This document shows, piece after piece, positions 39,632 to 50,695 of a stretch of DNA of 64,000 bases. The notes beneath the pieces were generated by a model that saw nothing but the letters and a program-made list of their open reading frames with translations, had not been told where the DNA came from and searched no databases. The DNA lies in the NCBI GenBank assembly GCA_905250125.1, contig CAJNOL010001117.1, forward strand, positions 1 to 64,000. Direction: 5' to 3'. The DNA is from Rotaria sordida. Taxonomy: Eukaryota; Rotifera; Eurotatoria; Philodinida; Philodinidae. The position numbers and the translations under genes were made by a program. The first letter of the stretch is position 1. Every line of letters begins with the position of its first letter.

Positions 39632-40765
39632 CTATGCAACAGGTGTCATGTTCATCGTTGTTTTTTGTTGAATAGGATGAACAGCATTTCTTTTGCTGCT
39701 TTGTGGTAAAGATATAATATTAGTACTTCTGACTTGATTCTCACCGAGTACTGCTTGTTGAGTTCTCAACGGCAAACATCGCATTAGACCAATTGCTGTC
39801 AAAATGGATTTTAATCCATGTTGAATACAATGTTTTATTTCGACGCGAAATTTTGGACCAGTCAGAGTATAAATATAAAAAGTAATAACAGGATTGGTAT
39901 AGTGAAGTAATTGAAAAAAACTATATGCAAAATTGTAACTAGCCAATCCAGATGGTGAGAGTTTGGATCGAAACATAACTATAGCAACTGCATTATATAT
40001 AGCAAGAGCAAAATAAGGAGTTGAGATCAGAGTAGTGATGAGTACTTGAAATAAAAGCATTATAGTCAATTGACGATCATTTAAGTGCTGACGTTCATTT
40101 CGCGCATTGTTAATACGCAGGCCAGCTCGATTGTGAGTACTACGAACGTTGAGAATCATCAAAATGCCAAAGATACTCATTAATATAATCGGCAAAATAC
40201 AAGAAATAATCGGAGCAAAGAAACTTAAAAAGACAATGTATTCATATGGAGAAAAAATGCAATTGATTCCATTGCTACTGGGACCTGATTTAAAGTAAAT
40301 AAGTATGTGTGAATAACTTAGAAAACTGAGTATAGTAGCAATTATAATGTTCTTTCGAGCTGCCCGTAAACTACTCATTCGACGAAGTCGTGCACTCTGT
40401 GAGCTTGAGAGAAATCGATCGATACTAGCAAGAACAACAAACCACAAAGCGAGATTAAGAGAAGAAAAGATGAAGAAGTTTCGTAGTTTACATAAGAGAG
40501 TGTTCGTAGCCGATGGATCCAAATGCCAACTACCTTGAAGATAACGTGTAAGTATACCTACCCAGATCACAAAACAGTTGTCAATTGAACCGATCAAAAA
40601 ATATAATGAACATGGATTGCTACGCAAAGTACGACGACTAAATATAATGATATTGAACACATTTCCAAATGTTCCAAGAATGATTTGGAGAACTGGATAA
40701 ATTTGATTGATCCAGTATAAAGCAATATTTAATTTTTGAACTAAATCAGAAGTTGTATTCGACAT
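39632..40765 (-). CDS. Rhodopsin-like (class A) GPCR, intronless
   Basis: A single 377-residue frame with seven hydrophobic segments. Class A landmarks: GN in TM1 (N35), Cys 92 at the start of TM3 and Cys 170 in the second extracellular loop (the conserved disulfide), IDRF at 115-118 in place of DRY, and NPVITFY at 292-298 in place of NPxxY. The N-terminus has an N-glycosylation site (NTTS). The third intracellular loop is basic and short (about 208-233), and the C-tail is Ser/Thr-rich. The layout resembles the FMRFamide/neuropeptide-type receptors that are very numerous and usually intronless in bdelloids; the ligand is unknown. No defects are visible, and the stop is followed by AT-rich sequence. 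Confidence 0.9.
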   Translation of the reverse strand: MSNTTSDLVQKLNIALYWINQIYPVLQIILGTFGNVFNIIIFSRRTLRSNPCSLYFLIGSIDNCFVIWVGILTRYLQGSWHLDPSATNTLLCKLRNFFIFSSLNLALWFVVLASIDRFLSSSQSARLRRMSSLRAARKNIIIATILSFLSYSHILIYFKSGPSSNGINCIFSPYEYIVFLSFFAPIISCILPIILMSIFGILMILNVRSTHNRAGLRINNARNERQHLNDRQLTIMLLFQVLITTLISTPYFALAIYNAVAIVMFRSKLSPSGLASYNFAYSFFQLLHYTNPVITFYIYTLTGPKFRVEIKHCIQHGLKSILTAIGLMRCLPLRTQQAVLGENQVRSTNIISLPQSSKRNAVHPIQQKTTMNMTPVA

Positions 40766-41487
40766 GATAAGAAGATTGAATCAGTCGAGTAACTTGTAGA
40801 AATAAATTAACTGAAAATATTAGCTTAATTTCGCTGATCTAAAACAAAAGATCGTTAATCCATTAAGTTAAAGTCCTTCTCAAATATTTTCAGTAATATA
40901 ATGGTTGAAAAATAATTGCAGGACTTTTCTTAAATTAGAATTAAGTCTCATCGACCTCTATGTGGTAAAACTCCAAGCCGTTCCATCATACTTGTCTTCT
41001 ACACGTTTGCAAAGTCTCAAATAAAACAAGTATTTACTTGTTAGAATATAGAATTGCGACAATTTATTTAATTTTCTTGTCATATTTGAAATGCGAAGAT
41101 TGCCCAGGGAGTATTAATCCTATCTAATGGAAAAAGCAATTTTTCTCCAATAAAATAAGCGTCTTATACCTTTCATAATGCGATAGAAACTGCGTCATTC
41201 ATTTTTATTATGTAGAAATTAATTTAGTTCGCCAGGTTTGACAGAAAATGACTTAAGGTATAAATCCTTTTGACCTATACTGTCAGCAAAATTTATTTAT
41301 TATGTTATTAGCAAATGTCTGACTTATACGATATTAATTTCCCCGAAAAACAAAAACTTGTTTTATAAAATGTCTTCTAGGTTCAGTTCATGAGGATAAA
41401 ATAACAACTTATAATTAATCTCAAAACTAGAGTGCGTAAATTTGATGACTAACAGATAAGTGTTGATATCTTTGTTTTCTGATCAAG

Positions 41488-41504
41488 CCCCCCCCCCCCC
41501 CCCC
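41488..41504 (+). repeat. Poly-C tract, 17 bases
   Basis: A run of 17 C in otherwise AT-rich sequence. It directly precedes a more GC-balanced segment with AAATTTCAGCTCTATAAATCG near 41587, a word resembling AAATTTCAGCCCTTTAAACGA at 56088, so both may be ends of related old elements. Length is likely to vary and to be error-prone in the assembly. Confidence 0.8.
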
Positions 41505-41733
41505 AGAAACGATTTCCCACCTAAGATTGACCATTTTGGCTGAAATTTTCAGGGATGACTAGTTCTGGTGAGAAGCGCTTCCGATAAAAATTTCAGCTCT
41601 ATAAATCGTACTAGACCGAAGTTGCAGCTGAAAACATATGTCTTATTAATGTGACCTCTTCGATTTGTGTTCATAAGTGAACATATTTGAATATTGCTAA
41701 ATACCTACAAAAGAAAGAGAGAACGATAGAATG

Positions 41734-41825
41734 GAGGGCGTGAGTGTAGGTGTTTCTTATTTGTCAACTGTACCAACATCCACAATCAAGTTCTTCACAC
41801 TATTCATCTGACCCACATCCATAAC
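41734..41825. repeat. Telomere-like hairpin, copy 5
   Basis: GAGGGCGTGAGTGTAGGTG, then CAACATCCACAATC and later GACCCACATCCATAAC. The arms are more diverged than in copies 1 and 4. Confidence 0.45.
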
Positions 41826-42327
41826 TACGATTAACCGTCAGTAGCAAAAACAACTGGAATTGATCAACTATTTTCGATCGGTTCATATGACAAGGAAAAA
41901 TGTTCTATCAAATTCATTGATTTAATAAACACTGAAAAAACGAAGAACTTCTTGTCAAATGAGAATGTTGTTAGTTTTCTCTTATCTGAGAAAAACTGTC
42001 GCTTTTTTTAGTATCTCTCTTGAGCGTGGTTGATCGAAAATTAAATGTACTATGAAATCATTAATAAATAGAACATTATGGAAAATTGATACATTGGGAA
42101 AGAATGCTCCTATCGGCTATTTCATATTATTTTCCCAATTTGTTTTATTATTCATTGTAGTTACATTCGAAATTCTATTAAAACATTCTATCATTTATTA
42201 TCGTCATTGAATTTTAACAATGTTTGATGTTAATTCAATCTTCATTGCGAGAAAAAAAAGCAAAAAATAATAGCCGAAATTAAAAAACTAACATTTTCTT
42301 TTTTTATAGTATAGTTTTAATTATTGA

Positions 42328-42515
42328 TTATTCTTTACTAGTTATTTTGATGAGAAGATTTTGTATTAATGTTGATGCATTAGTTAAGGCTTGAATTAGA
42401 CGATCATGTGATATAAGTTCACTGAAAAGAGCATTTGTAGCTGTTGATTATAAACTAAGAGAACGTCTGCGTTTGTAGTTGATAGATCGATATAAACGAT
42501 ATGCAATCAGATTGA
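42328..42515 (-). pseudogene. Coding-like C-terminal fragment, unassigned
   Basis: The minus strand reads INLIAYRLYRSINYKRRRSL, a stop, then STATNALFSELISHDRLIQA and LTNASTLIQNLLIKITSKE before the terminal stop at 42328. Residue use looks like protein (an amphipathic helix tail), but one internal stop and the absence of a start argue for a remnant. The family is not recognised. Confidence 0.3.
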
Positions 42516-43939
42516 TTTTTTTTTTGTATTTTCGGTGTATAGTAGACAAAATCTAATTTGTAATAATGAAATTATTCTGAAATAGAACATCAAAGAAAAT
42601 AGATAAACAACGAGAGAATTGATGTTTCTTTCTTTACTGCTCTTTATTCTTCCTTCAGTTTGTTTTCAGTTCTAATAAAGAAAGTCTGTCTCTTCAAATC
42701 ACTAATTCTTACTTATATAAATGCAATATGTAATTATTCAACAGTGTCAAACCTGAAAGTAGAATTCAATTAATGAAGGCACATTGTCCGATATTTCGAT
42801 GTTACTTTATGTACCTTTTTTGTAGTGTCATCAACGAGAAAGTTGCTTTTGGAGTGTGTTCACATGACTATCTCGATGTCTGTATTGAATAATTGAATAT
42901 TTAAATATTTGAATTTCAAATAGTCAATTATTGAGTTCAACTTTTACGTTTGACATATATGAATTGCAATGATATACTTGCATTTTATTTGCAGATTACT
43001 TTCGGATGGCTAATTCGCAATGGACTGTCTCACGAACAAATGTATATGTGTTATTCTCTATTCACTGATATGATTGTCAATAAAAAAAATCGCTGTAACT
43101 CTCCGAAATTTTTTAATACAGCGGAAGAAAAAGCCCAATAGCTATATTATTGTTCTCTTTCTTTACTTGGTAAATATGGATGCATATACACACTTGTCTC
43201 TTCATTTTGATTCAGTTAGAAGTAAAGAAAAGAACGAACAAAGTTATGTACAAGCAGATGAAGCCATTGAAAATCGAACGACAACGTTAGAAGTGATTTT
43301 TAAGTAAAGTGCTAATATTCTTATACGTCGTAAGGACTCAGCGAAAAATATTCGTAAGAGAAATAGGATTATCTTTGATTATCAGTGTATAAATCTTAGT
43401 TTTTTTTTTGTTCAGAGTCTCCACTTTTTTTAAAGATAATCGAATTAAAAATAGAGTATAGTTTCTAAATCGATTGACAAAAACATCTACTTATTCGTTT
43501 TTTAATGATTTTCTCATCTATAACTTGCTTCTTATCTAACTTCATTGTAATTGTGTTAATCGATTAAAATCTCAACCAATAAAAAAAATTAGAGTCGTAA
43601 ATATATTCGATCGATTAATAATGATTATTCCGGTTCTAACACGATTTTCATGAAAAATCGACTTTAATCTTATCAGTCGATAATAAAGCACTTGGTGAAC
43701 ATCAACAACCACACTAAGTTACTTCCGAGTTCAATATAACAAAAAAGAGGAAGATAAATGGTCGAATTGGTTACCAATGCCATCTGTATTGTTTTGATGA
43801 ATCCAACACGGACAAACTGGAGGGATAGCATTACTACAAACATCGGTATCGATGTTCACTCCATCACTTCAGTTGTGTTGTTGTTATTCTCTTTAATGCC
43901 CTTATATAGTCGTTACGACCGATTGCTCAGTCAAAGAAT

Positions 43940-44152
43940 ATAACAGATGATATATACTGGAGAAAGAATATGACAATCAATTATCGTTACGCTTGGTTAA
44001 CACTAAGTTTTCAGACCCTAAATGATCGAGATCAGAAACAATTCGAAGTACTCTGTGAAGGAATGGCTTTCATTTATATGATGGGTGAAACGGCCATATT
44101 AGTTTTCGATATACCTTATAGCGGGAGCAAGTCTTTAGAACGACAATGACAG
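43940..44152 (+). pseudogene. Short coding-like fragment, unassigned
   Basis: A frame reading NYRYAWLTLSFQTLNDRDQK, QFEVLCEGMAFIYMMGETAI, LVFDIPYSGSKSLERQ ends at a TGA near 44151. The hydrophobic stretch with MGE weakly recalls the C-terminal region of OPA3-like proteins, too weakly to call. An upstream frame (43758-43943) could be a preceding piece in another frame. Confidence 0.25.
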
Positions 44153-45960
44153 ATTATAAATGATTCAAATAGTGGATGATTATTCCTATTCTTATTTTTA
44201 TTATATTACAGAATTAAACTATATTTTATAGGATTCATCAATTTTCAATCAATTTTGATCTAATTACATTATCTTAATTTGAACGACTTTATGTGGCAAG
44301 TCCAAAATACACTTTATTTGCCAGACTTTCGCTTGGTGACAACTTCATGATTTCTAAACATGGACAATACAAAATTAGGGTATCGTGCTCAAAGATCTAG
44401 ATAAGCACTCATTTTCCATGTGTATGGTTGAAGTCGATTAACAAGTGACAATGTGTTAAAATTGATTAACACACAATAAAAGATTGGAAAAGATTCACAG
44501 GTAGCATAGAATTATAACAAATTATTCTCATGCGAAAAAGAAAAGAAAAGTCTGATTTATATTGATTTTCTTCGTTTTCTTTTATGTGAGAGAAATCTCT
44601 ATTTAGTTGTATTTTATCTTATCGTGCTTAAATCAGTACAACAGTATGAAAAAATCGATCAAAATTGGGTTGAAACCAATTATATGAGAATTTTCATCGT
44701 TACTATCGTGAAACAAAATCCAAATTATAATCGATTATAATCAAAAGTATCAATTTGATTATTATATAACGCAAGCAAAATTATAGTCAATATCAATCGA
44801 TTAGAAGGTTCTAATAATCGAGTGCTATTGTTTGATAATTTTGATTATAATCAATTATCATTTGCATTTCGCTACAGAATAATCGAAGTATCGATTTCGA
44901 TTACGTTCATACGACTTTGAAATATTTATCAATTTTACTCGTTAAAATTTTTCACTGGGCATATATAAATTTCTTCTTAGTAACTTAGCACTGTTAACTC
45001 GATCGTTGAAATTATTTATATATGCAAGCGTAACTTGTCGCTATTAGACATGATTGATACGATTCTAATTTCTCCTGTATTGAAACCAGACCTAGGATTG
45101 ATATTGAACCGTTTTTCTGGATGGGACACAATCTAGCTTTAGACTAAAAAAGAATGAATGCTGTCTCTTATCCATACATGTAAAAGTCAAATAGTCGTTA
45201 CGACTATTCATTCGACTACTCAACTATTCCACTATTCAATAGTTGATACTTCAACACTCCTTTTTGGATCGTGTTTCACAAAAAAAGTTGCACAAAATAT
45301 ATAAAATCCAGTTTTGGATCTACTGATTCTGAAACATAGCTAGAGATGAATTATTGGATTTGGAACGATCAAAGGAACCTCTTTGGCTCATTTTGGCTTT
45401 GTAAAACTTGAATTGCTAGGCATTACATTATATTAGTGTAGCTTATTTTGTTCAACTTCGATTTATCTATTATCTCATATATAACATGAAAATTTTCAAT
45501 GATCTGTTGAAACACAAGTGGATACATCTTTTATAAGGTTTTTTTCTTGTTTTTTCCTAAAAAGGCACGATAGTGCTAAAAGTTGGTTTGACTAATTTTT
45601 CAAAGGAAAAGGTATTATAACCTAAAATTTTGAGGTTGGCGATTTTAAACATTCATGCTTTGAATCAGTAAAAAATTTAAAAAAAAATATTTATTGAGTG
45701 TTTCGTGTACACAATTCTATCATGAACTATCTCTTCAAGAACTGTCTCGTTCATCAGCAGTAGAATTCAGTTGAAAAGAGAGTGCTCATATTGTGCGGTA
45801 TTGACTGATCTACGAATAGAAAAAGTCTGCATGTTTCCGTGATTAACGACAAGAAATATAAACGAGAAGTGTGTACTTGAATAGATTTAGTAACGCAAGT
45901 TTTGAATATTGTTTTCTTCCACTAACTGCACTCTAAAAGACGTTTTTTTTACGGAATCTA

Positions 45961-46034
45961 AAGGTGTTACGTATCGAAACTCTTGCAGACTACTGAAATA
46001 AAGTTTTTGCAAGATGGTTTCGTACCAACGCTTG
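45961..46034. repeat. 74-base imperfect hairpin
   Basis: GTATCGAAACTCTTGCA on the left pairs with TGCAAGATGGTTTCGTAC on the right. The outer AAGGTGTTAC pairs loosely with CCAACGCTT. The loop is about 20 bases. Its size is like a microRNA precursor, but nothing else supports that. Confidence 0.4.
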
Positions 46035-46116
46035 CATCTATACTAGTAGACATATCCACTTGCTTCTAAATCACTATTCTTATGTTCTTAGAGGTATGGA
46101 TGCTTTCCATTTGTTA

Positions 46117-46144
46117 ACCCACACCTACACACGTCCACACATAT
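46117..46144 (-). repeat. Telomere-like half-site
   Basis: ACCCACACCTACACACGTCC is the C/A-rich arm type only; no complementary arm is found close by. Confidence 0.4.
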
Positions 46145-47547
46145 GGCCTTATCGACGTACTGTTATGACTGAATTCTTAGACTCTACTTATATATTGAAA
46201 AGTTTTTACACGTTTACTGGACACTCCATGGAAAAGTATATGCTAGTTACAAAAATCGGATTATATTTGCATATAAGCGTGGATGAATTCAGTGAAATGT
46301 CAAAATACAAGTAAAACGTTTATTTAAGCTAGCATATAAATCTCGAGGAGTCGTTTTCATGTGGTTCAAAGTGGACTCGTGCAACTTGAGCTGTAGTAGT
46401 GAATCTATGTTTTCTATTATTCTTGGTCAAATATATACTTCAAAATATTAAAATGCCGAAGCACTGTTTAATAATGTAATAGAATAAAGAGGTATAATGA
46501 CTCACTGTATCAAATACCTTGAATTCGTAAATTTAAGTCTAATGACTTCGACTGACACTAATGCTTAGCTACGGTAGCAGTTAATGACAGTGGTGAATAA
46601 CTGAGAGCATTATTCTTATAATCAATTATCGATTTATTTAGTTTATCAGAAACTATTTTCATCCGTCTTCTGCCCGAAATGTTCACATGAAACATTTTCC
46701 ATCGACTGATCATGCTAATTGTTTTCTAGAAAAACTTTCTATTACAACTCACGTAAAAGAGATTCAGAGTAGCTACTGATACCTACAACCATCGGAAAAT
46801 TTCATAGAAAATATATGGAACCATACTTTTTCCTTGAAGCTCATAGATGGTTCGGTAAGAAAAATATGAAACTGTGCCAGTCTACGAAATCTTGGAACGT
46901 TTTCTCGAAAAGCTCTAGAAGTTTTTATTGCACCATCGAGATGTAGAAGGTTCTGCAAAAGAATTATGAAACGCTTTTTAAAGAGTGGAACTATCGAAGA
47001 TTTAGTATAAATCGCACGAACATATTTCTTCTTAAGTCGAGTCATACAGAATCACATAAGAGAACTAGTAAGTTTTTGCTTTTTTTTCTGAGCTTACAAA
47101 ATATTTTTCACGAATGACATCAAGCTTCTCGAGTTCTATCAAAACTAAAAACAGTTAGGCACTTGAAGGACGAAAAGTGGCCTTCCATTTACGGAGTCTA
47201 AATCAGTTTTATAAGGAAATGCGAACCCTTTAAGTTGTGGGAACATACTAGCTTTTTAGGATGGATGGTGAACTTTTCAAACAAATAAGTGCCTAATAAG
47301 ATGTTGCAACAAAAATTTAGCTGTATGTCAGCTGCTATACTGGCTGATAATATGAATTAATATTATGTGCAAAGTCGTGCATAGGAGTTTTTCGCATCCT
47401 AATTGTGAAGTTATGTTCTTTTTGTCGCATTCGACTGTTACAGTTTGATGAGAAACGCTGCGAACAAAGGCTGTAATACGAAGATGATAGTTTCTGACAG
47501 CTATTCAATCGTTGAGTATTATAACATCATGTTTTAGATTGTACATT

Positions 47548-48993
47548 ATGGCTCTGAAGATCCCGATATATTTTAGAGTTTTATTGATTTCGATTCTCAT
47601 CTTCATTTTTGTTGCTGAAGTATACAGAATCCATCATTTTTATTTGAGTTCGTTACAATTTACTGTCAAACATGTAGCGAATACTCTTGATTATCGAATA
47701 CCTTCTGCTCATATAAAAAAATGGCGACAAATGGATAACACTACTGAAGAAGAAAAACGTCTAATGTATATGGCAGCGATGGTTGCTTCCTGGCAGAACA
47801 ACGCTGCAGATAATGTTCCGACAGTGCCGTGTCTATCAGCAGATAAACATTTACTTGTGCTTACAGCTGCTGCAAGTCGGGTGCGTTATGGTATAAGTGT
47901 AACCTTTATTATGGTTTTGGCAGCTGACGTCAAGGCCGTTCTGCCGAAAAATATTTTAGCAGATCCAATATCTCCGACTGAACTAAATCTATGGTGTATC
48001 TTTGATGATGGATCAGTGACACCTGCCTATAGTTATGACTCGAAATATGGTGATGAACGAGTCTCTCTAGTCGACTGTCCACTCAGTTCGTTTGCAACCA
48101 ATCAACTGTGGATACGCAATCAAAGATTACGTGTGTACGTTGCTTCGTTGTCAGAAAAGACTCAAAATATGCCGATTCTAAAAGCATTCGTTAGTGTTCC
48201 TAAAAAGATATCAAAATCATCCCTGGTTGATCAATATCAGCTTACACTCTGTACGTCACCGCTCCACAATAAAGATGATTTTTTGGTTCAATGGATCGAA
48301 TTTCATCGATTGGTCGGTTTTCGCAAGTTTGCCATTTATAATACAACGGATAGAACTGGACGCCTATCAACTTTAATCGACTTGTATGCAAAAAAATATC
48401 CGACTCTTGTCGATGTTGTTCAATGGAACTTCTCGCCACTTTCCCTGAAGGACACTCGGCCACAACGATACTTTCAAACAGCAGCCCTTCACGATTGTCT
48501 AATCCGTTATGGCGACGAATCCGAATGGCTGGGTATGATTGATCTTGATGAGTACATCATACCACTGTCTCCCTATGAAACCATCCATAACTATCTAATT
48601 AAAAACTTTCATCATATTATCATGGGATCAATCAATTTACGAAGTCTGTTTTATTGTACTAAAGTCGAAAAAAAGTACATACCGGAAGAGCAAAATAGAA
48701 CTCGTCTTGTGATTGAAAGATTCACGCTACGAGCACCAAACCGTCATAAAGGTGGCCGTGAAAAGTACCTCTATCGACCTCGATTTGTTCAATACTTATC
48801 CATTCATAATCAAATCGTAGGACTACCAAAAGTAGAACCTTTGGAAAAAGACATTGTTCTAGCTCATTTTGTGTCTATGGAACGTATTCGTTCATTTCCT
48901 AGCTGTAGTGTTCAACAATACGTGAATGATACTAGTATTCGTGATCGATTCGCTAAAAGAGTTCAAGATGCAGTAAGATCTTTGTATGCATAG
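47548..48993 (+). CDS. Glycosyltransferase family 92 (DUF23) type II membrane protein
   Basis: The first in-frame ATG (MALKIPIYF) at 47548 gives 481 residues; the frame is open a little further up, without a Met. Residues 8-28 are a membrane anchor (FRVLLISILIFIFVAEVY), so the protein is a Golgi-type type II membrane enzyme. The catalytic part holds the GT92 blocks LTLCTSPLHNKDDFLVQWIE, FHRLVGFRKFAIYN, QTAALHDCLIRYG and the metal-binding GMIDLDEYIIP (DxD-like, 332-336), then IMGSINLRSLFY and RPRFVQYLSIHNQI. GT92 enzymes transfer galactose or related sugars onto glycans (GALT-1 in C. elegans). It is intronless, complete and without defects. Many such paralogs are expected in bdelloids. Confidence 0.92.
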   Translation: MALKIPIYFRVLLISILIFIFVAEVYRIHHFYLSSLQFTVKHVANTLDYRIPSAHIKKWRQMDNTTEEEKRLMYMAAMVASWQNNAADNVPTVPCLSADKHLLVLTAAASRVRYGISVTFIMVLAADVKAVLPKNILADPISPTELNLWCIFDDGSVTPAYSYDSKYGDERVSLVDCPLSSFATNQLWIRNQRLRVYVASLSEKTQNMPILKAFVSVPKKISKSSLVDQYQLTLCTSPLHNKDDFLVQWIEFHRLVGFRKFAIYNTTDRTGRLSTLIDLYAKKYPTLVDVVQWNFSPLSLKDTRPQRYFQTAALHDCLIRYGDESEWLGMIDLDEYIIPLSPYETIHNYLIKNFHHIIMGSINLRSLFYCTKVEKKYIPEEQNRTRLVIERFTLRAPNRHKGGREKYLYRPRFVQYLSIHNQIVGLPKVEPLEKDIVLAHFVSMERIRSFPSCSVQQYVNDTSIRDRFAKRVQDAVRSLYA

Positions 48994-49159
48994 AGCGTTT
49001 CTCTATGGTCTCTAAATAACAACTTGATGTCTTGTAGTTTGATTATTTAAATAGAATAATCAGAATACTTAATTAAAAACATGATGGCAAGTTACTGGTA
49101 CACAACATTGATACTCCTCTAATAATGTGTGTCACATATTGGTGGATTTTTTACGAAGA

Positions 49160-49282
49160 TTTTGTGAGTGTGTGTGTGTGTGAGCGTGGGTGAGGGTGTG
49201 GGTGTGGGTGTGGGTGTGGGTCTACGACAATAGAAGAGTAAAGACATACCCCACACCAACATCCACATCCACATCCACACCC
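49160..49282. repeat. Telomere-like inverted array (TGTGGG)n ... (CCACAT/CCCACA)n
   Basis: After a (TG)n run, GAGGGTGTGGGTGTGGGTGT continues as four perfect TGTGGG units (49197-49220). A spacer, CTACGACAATAGAAGAGTAA, follows, then an inverted, more degenerate arm, CCCCACACCAACATCCACAT, with further CCACAT units to ACACCC at 49281. TGTGGG is the unit I recall for bdelloid telomeres. The two arms point head to head, so this is not a simple interstitial remnant of one end. Confidence 0.8.
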
Positions 49283-49759
49283 TTTCTCAAGGAATGAACA
49301 AGACTGAGATTTGAGGGAAGTGACGTAGCTACGAGGGTATGGGTTTGCCGCTTCTATTTCGTGACCATTCGACATGAATATGAAGATTTTTTACTAGAAT
49401 TCTGATTTAACTTTCTCTTACGATGATTCTAGTTAAAAAGCAGTCCTTTCACCGTTCAAAAGGAATATTTCAATGAAACACATTTATCAAATGACTGTAT
49501 GTCATCCTACCACATCGCACCTATGAATAAACATGTTCTGTTTCTGTTCTCTTGTCCTTTTCAAGATTCCAGGTAACCTTACACAATAATATTCATTTTT
49601 TGCAACTCGTAAAGAAAAAAGTCAGTTTGATGTATGCAGAACGAGTGCTTTTTTTGTGGAGACCTTAGTCATAAAGCACACGAAAGAAGAATAGAACATA
49701 GTGACAACGACGACACACATATTTTCTTTTTTGTTTTATTTAGCATGTGACACACACAG

Positions 49760-49768
49760 TATAAAAAG
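49760..49768 (+). promoter_or_regulatory. TATA-like box upstream of the exonuclease gene
   Basis: TATAAAAAG lies 64 bases before the ATG at 49832, the only good TATA match close to this intronless gene. Position and sequence fit a core promoter, without other support. Confidence 0.3.
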
Positions 49769-49831
49769 TGTCGCATAGATCATAAAAGAGGAATTGGATA
49801 TTGAAACGAATAAAACATCTTCATTTATCAA

Positions 49832-50695
49832 ATGTGGAACATTCGCCCGATGGCAAGTGAAAATGATCGTAGTTTCGAAAGGACTGAAAATATAAATTAT
49901 GTACTACAGCCTAATCCTACATTTTTCCCCAAACAAACTTGTCTTCTAGTACTCGACTTGGAAACCGTTTGGAAACAAGGTACTAAAGACTTGACTGACA
50001 GATCTGGCCACTACATCATTGAATTCGCTGTTCAAAATCTATCTGGAAGTTTTTCTTTTCGTTCCGCCGTTAAGCCCCAATCAACGACTGTTTTAGAGGG
50101 TTTTCCTACCAACATGCGACCCGAACTTTGCAATGAGGTAAACAACCGTCATACTCCAACTTTTCAAGAGGTTTGGCAACAGTTTCTTGATCAAGTCTGT
50201 CAACAATATGAAAACCAGGATATAATTTTAGTGGCACACAACGGCTTTAAACATGACTTTTCTATTATACGTAAAGAATTACAATATAATTCTTTGGCCA
50301 TTATCAATCTTTTGAATTGGATGATTGCAGACAGCATCGAATTATTTTCCTCTTATTATCCGAACCAGGATTCGTACAAATTATCCTCCTTATTCAAACA
50401 GATTACGGGAGAGGATATGGAAAAAAGGCATACTGCTTCTGGTGATGCCAAAGGTCTTGGTATTCTTCTGACATTTCTGATGGGAAGAATCGCGAAAGAT
50501 CATGATCACTTCATTGATATTATTAGGAAATTCTCAAGGCCTTTCTTTACCAATCAGTCTTTCTCTACATCCTTCGTTAACAGCTTACAACCCTCGCAAC
50601 GTACCGCTTCACAGCGAAGATCATCGCTAACTCGATACCATCCATTTCATCGACGAATGGTACTTCGAAATTTGTGGAGACAATATCTTTCTTAA
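49832..50695 (+). CDS. DEDDh (DnaQ-like) 3'-5' exonuclease
   Basis: A single-exon, 287-residue frame. All five catalytic residues of the DEDDh family are visible: D42 and E44 in LLVLDLETVW, D142 in VAHNGFKHDFSIIRKE, and H200 and D205 in KRHTASGDAKGL. Spacing and the AHNxxxxD and HxAxxD motifs match DnaQ/TREX/ExoX-type exonucleases. Folded domain: about residues 35-225. The C-terminal 60 residues are basic and Ser/Thr/Arg-rich (QRTASQRRSSLTRYHPFHRR), possibly a nucleic-acid-binding or localisation tail. No organelle signal is obvious. The role is probably nucleic-acid trimming or repair; the exact substrate cannot be read. Complete and intact. Confidence 0.9.
   Translation: MWNIRPMASENDRSFERTENINYVLQPNPTFFPKQTCLLVLDLETVWKQGTKDLTDRSGHYIIEFAVQNLSGSFSFRSAVKPQSTTVLEGFPTNMRPELCNEVNNRHTPTFQEVWQQFLDQVCQQYENQDIILVAHNGFKHDFSIIRKELQYNSLAIINLLNWMIADSIELFSSYYPNQDSYKLSSLFKQITGEDMEKRHTASGDAKGLGILLTFLMGRIAKDHDHFIDIIRKFSRPFFTNQSFSTSFVNSLQPSQRTASQRRSSLTRYHPFHRRMVLRNLWRQYLS

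Larger units (their letters stand above)
40766..47547. other. 6.8-kb gene desert with fragments and repeats
   Basis: No intact gene is supported. It holds a 17-base poly-C tract (41488-41504), a telomere-like patch (41734-41825), a coding-like minus-strand tail (42328-42515), an unassigned plus-strand fragment (43940-44152), AATAATCGATTATAATC-type palindromic words near 44720-44860, ACTATTC-rich repeats (about 45195-45245) and a hairpin at 45961-46034. Open frames such as 42950-43307, 46060-46314 and 46773-47045 show no domain. Confidence 0.45.
48994..49831. other. Intergenic with the strongest telomere-like repeat
   Basis: It contains the TGTGGG array at 49160-49282, a transposon-end-like motif at about 49318 and a TATA-like box at 49760. 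Minus-strand frames across the array (49151-49375) are repeat translations. Confidence 0.5.

Noticed and set aside
49151-49375. Minus-strand open frame with Cys/Gly and His/Pro runs
   Set aside because: It is a translation of the telomere-like array and its inverted arm; the CGCGCG and HPHPHP runs are repeat artefacts.
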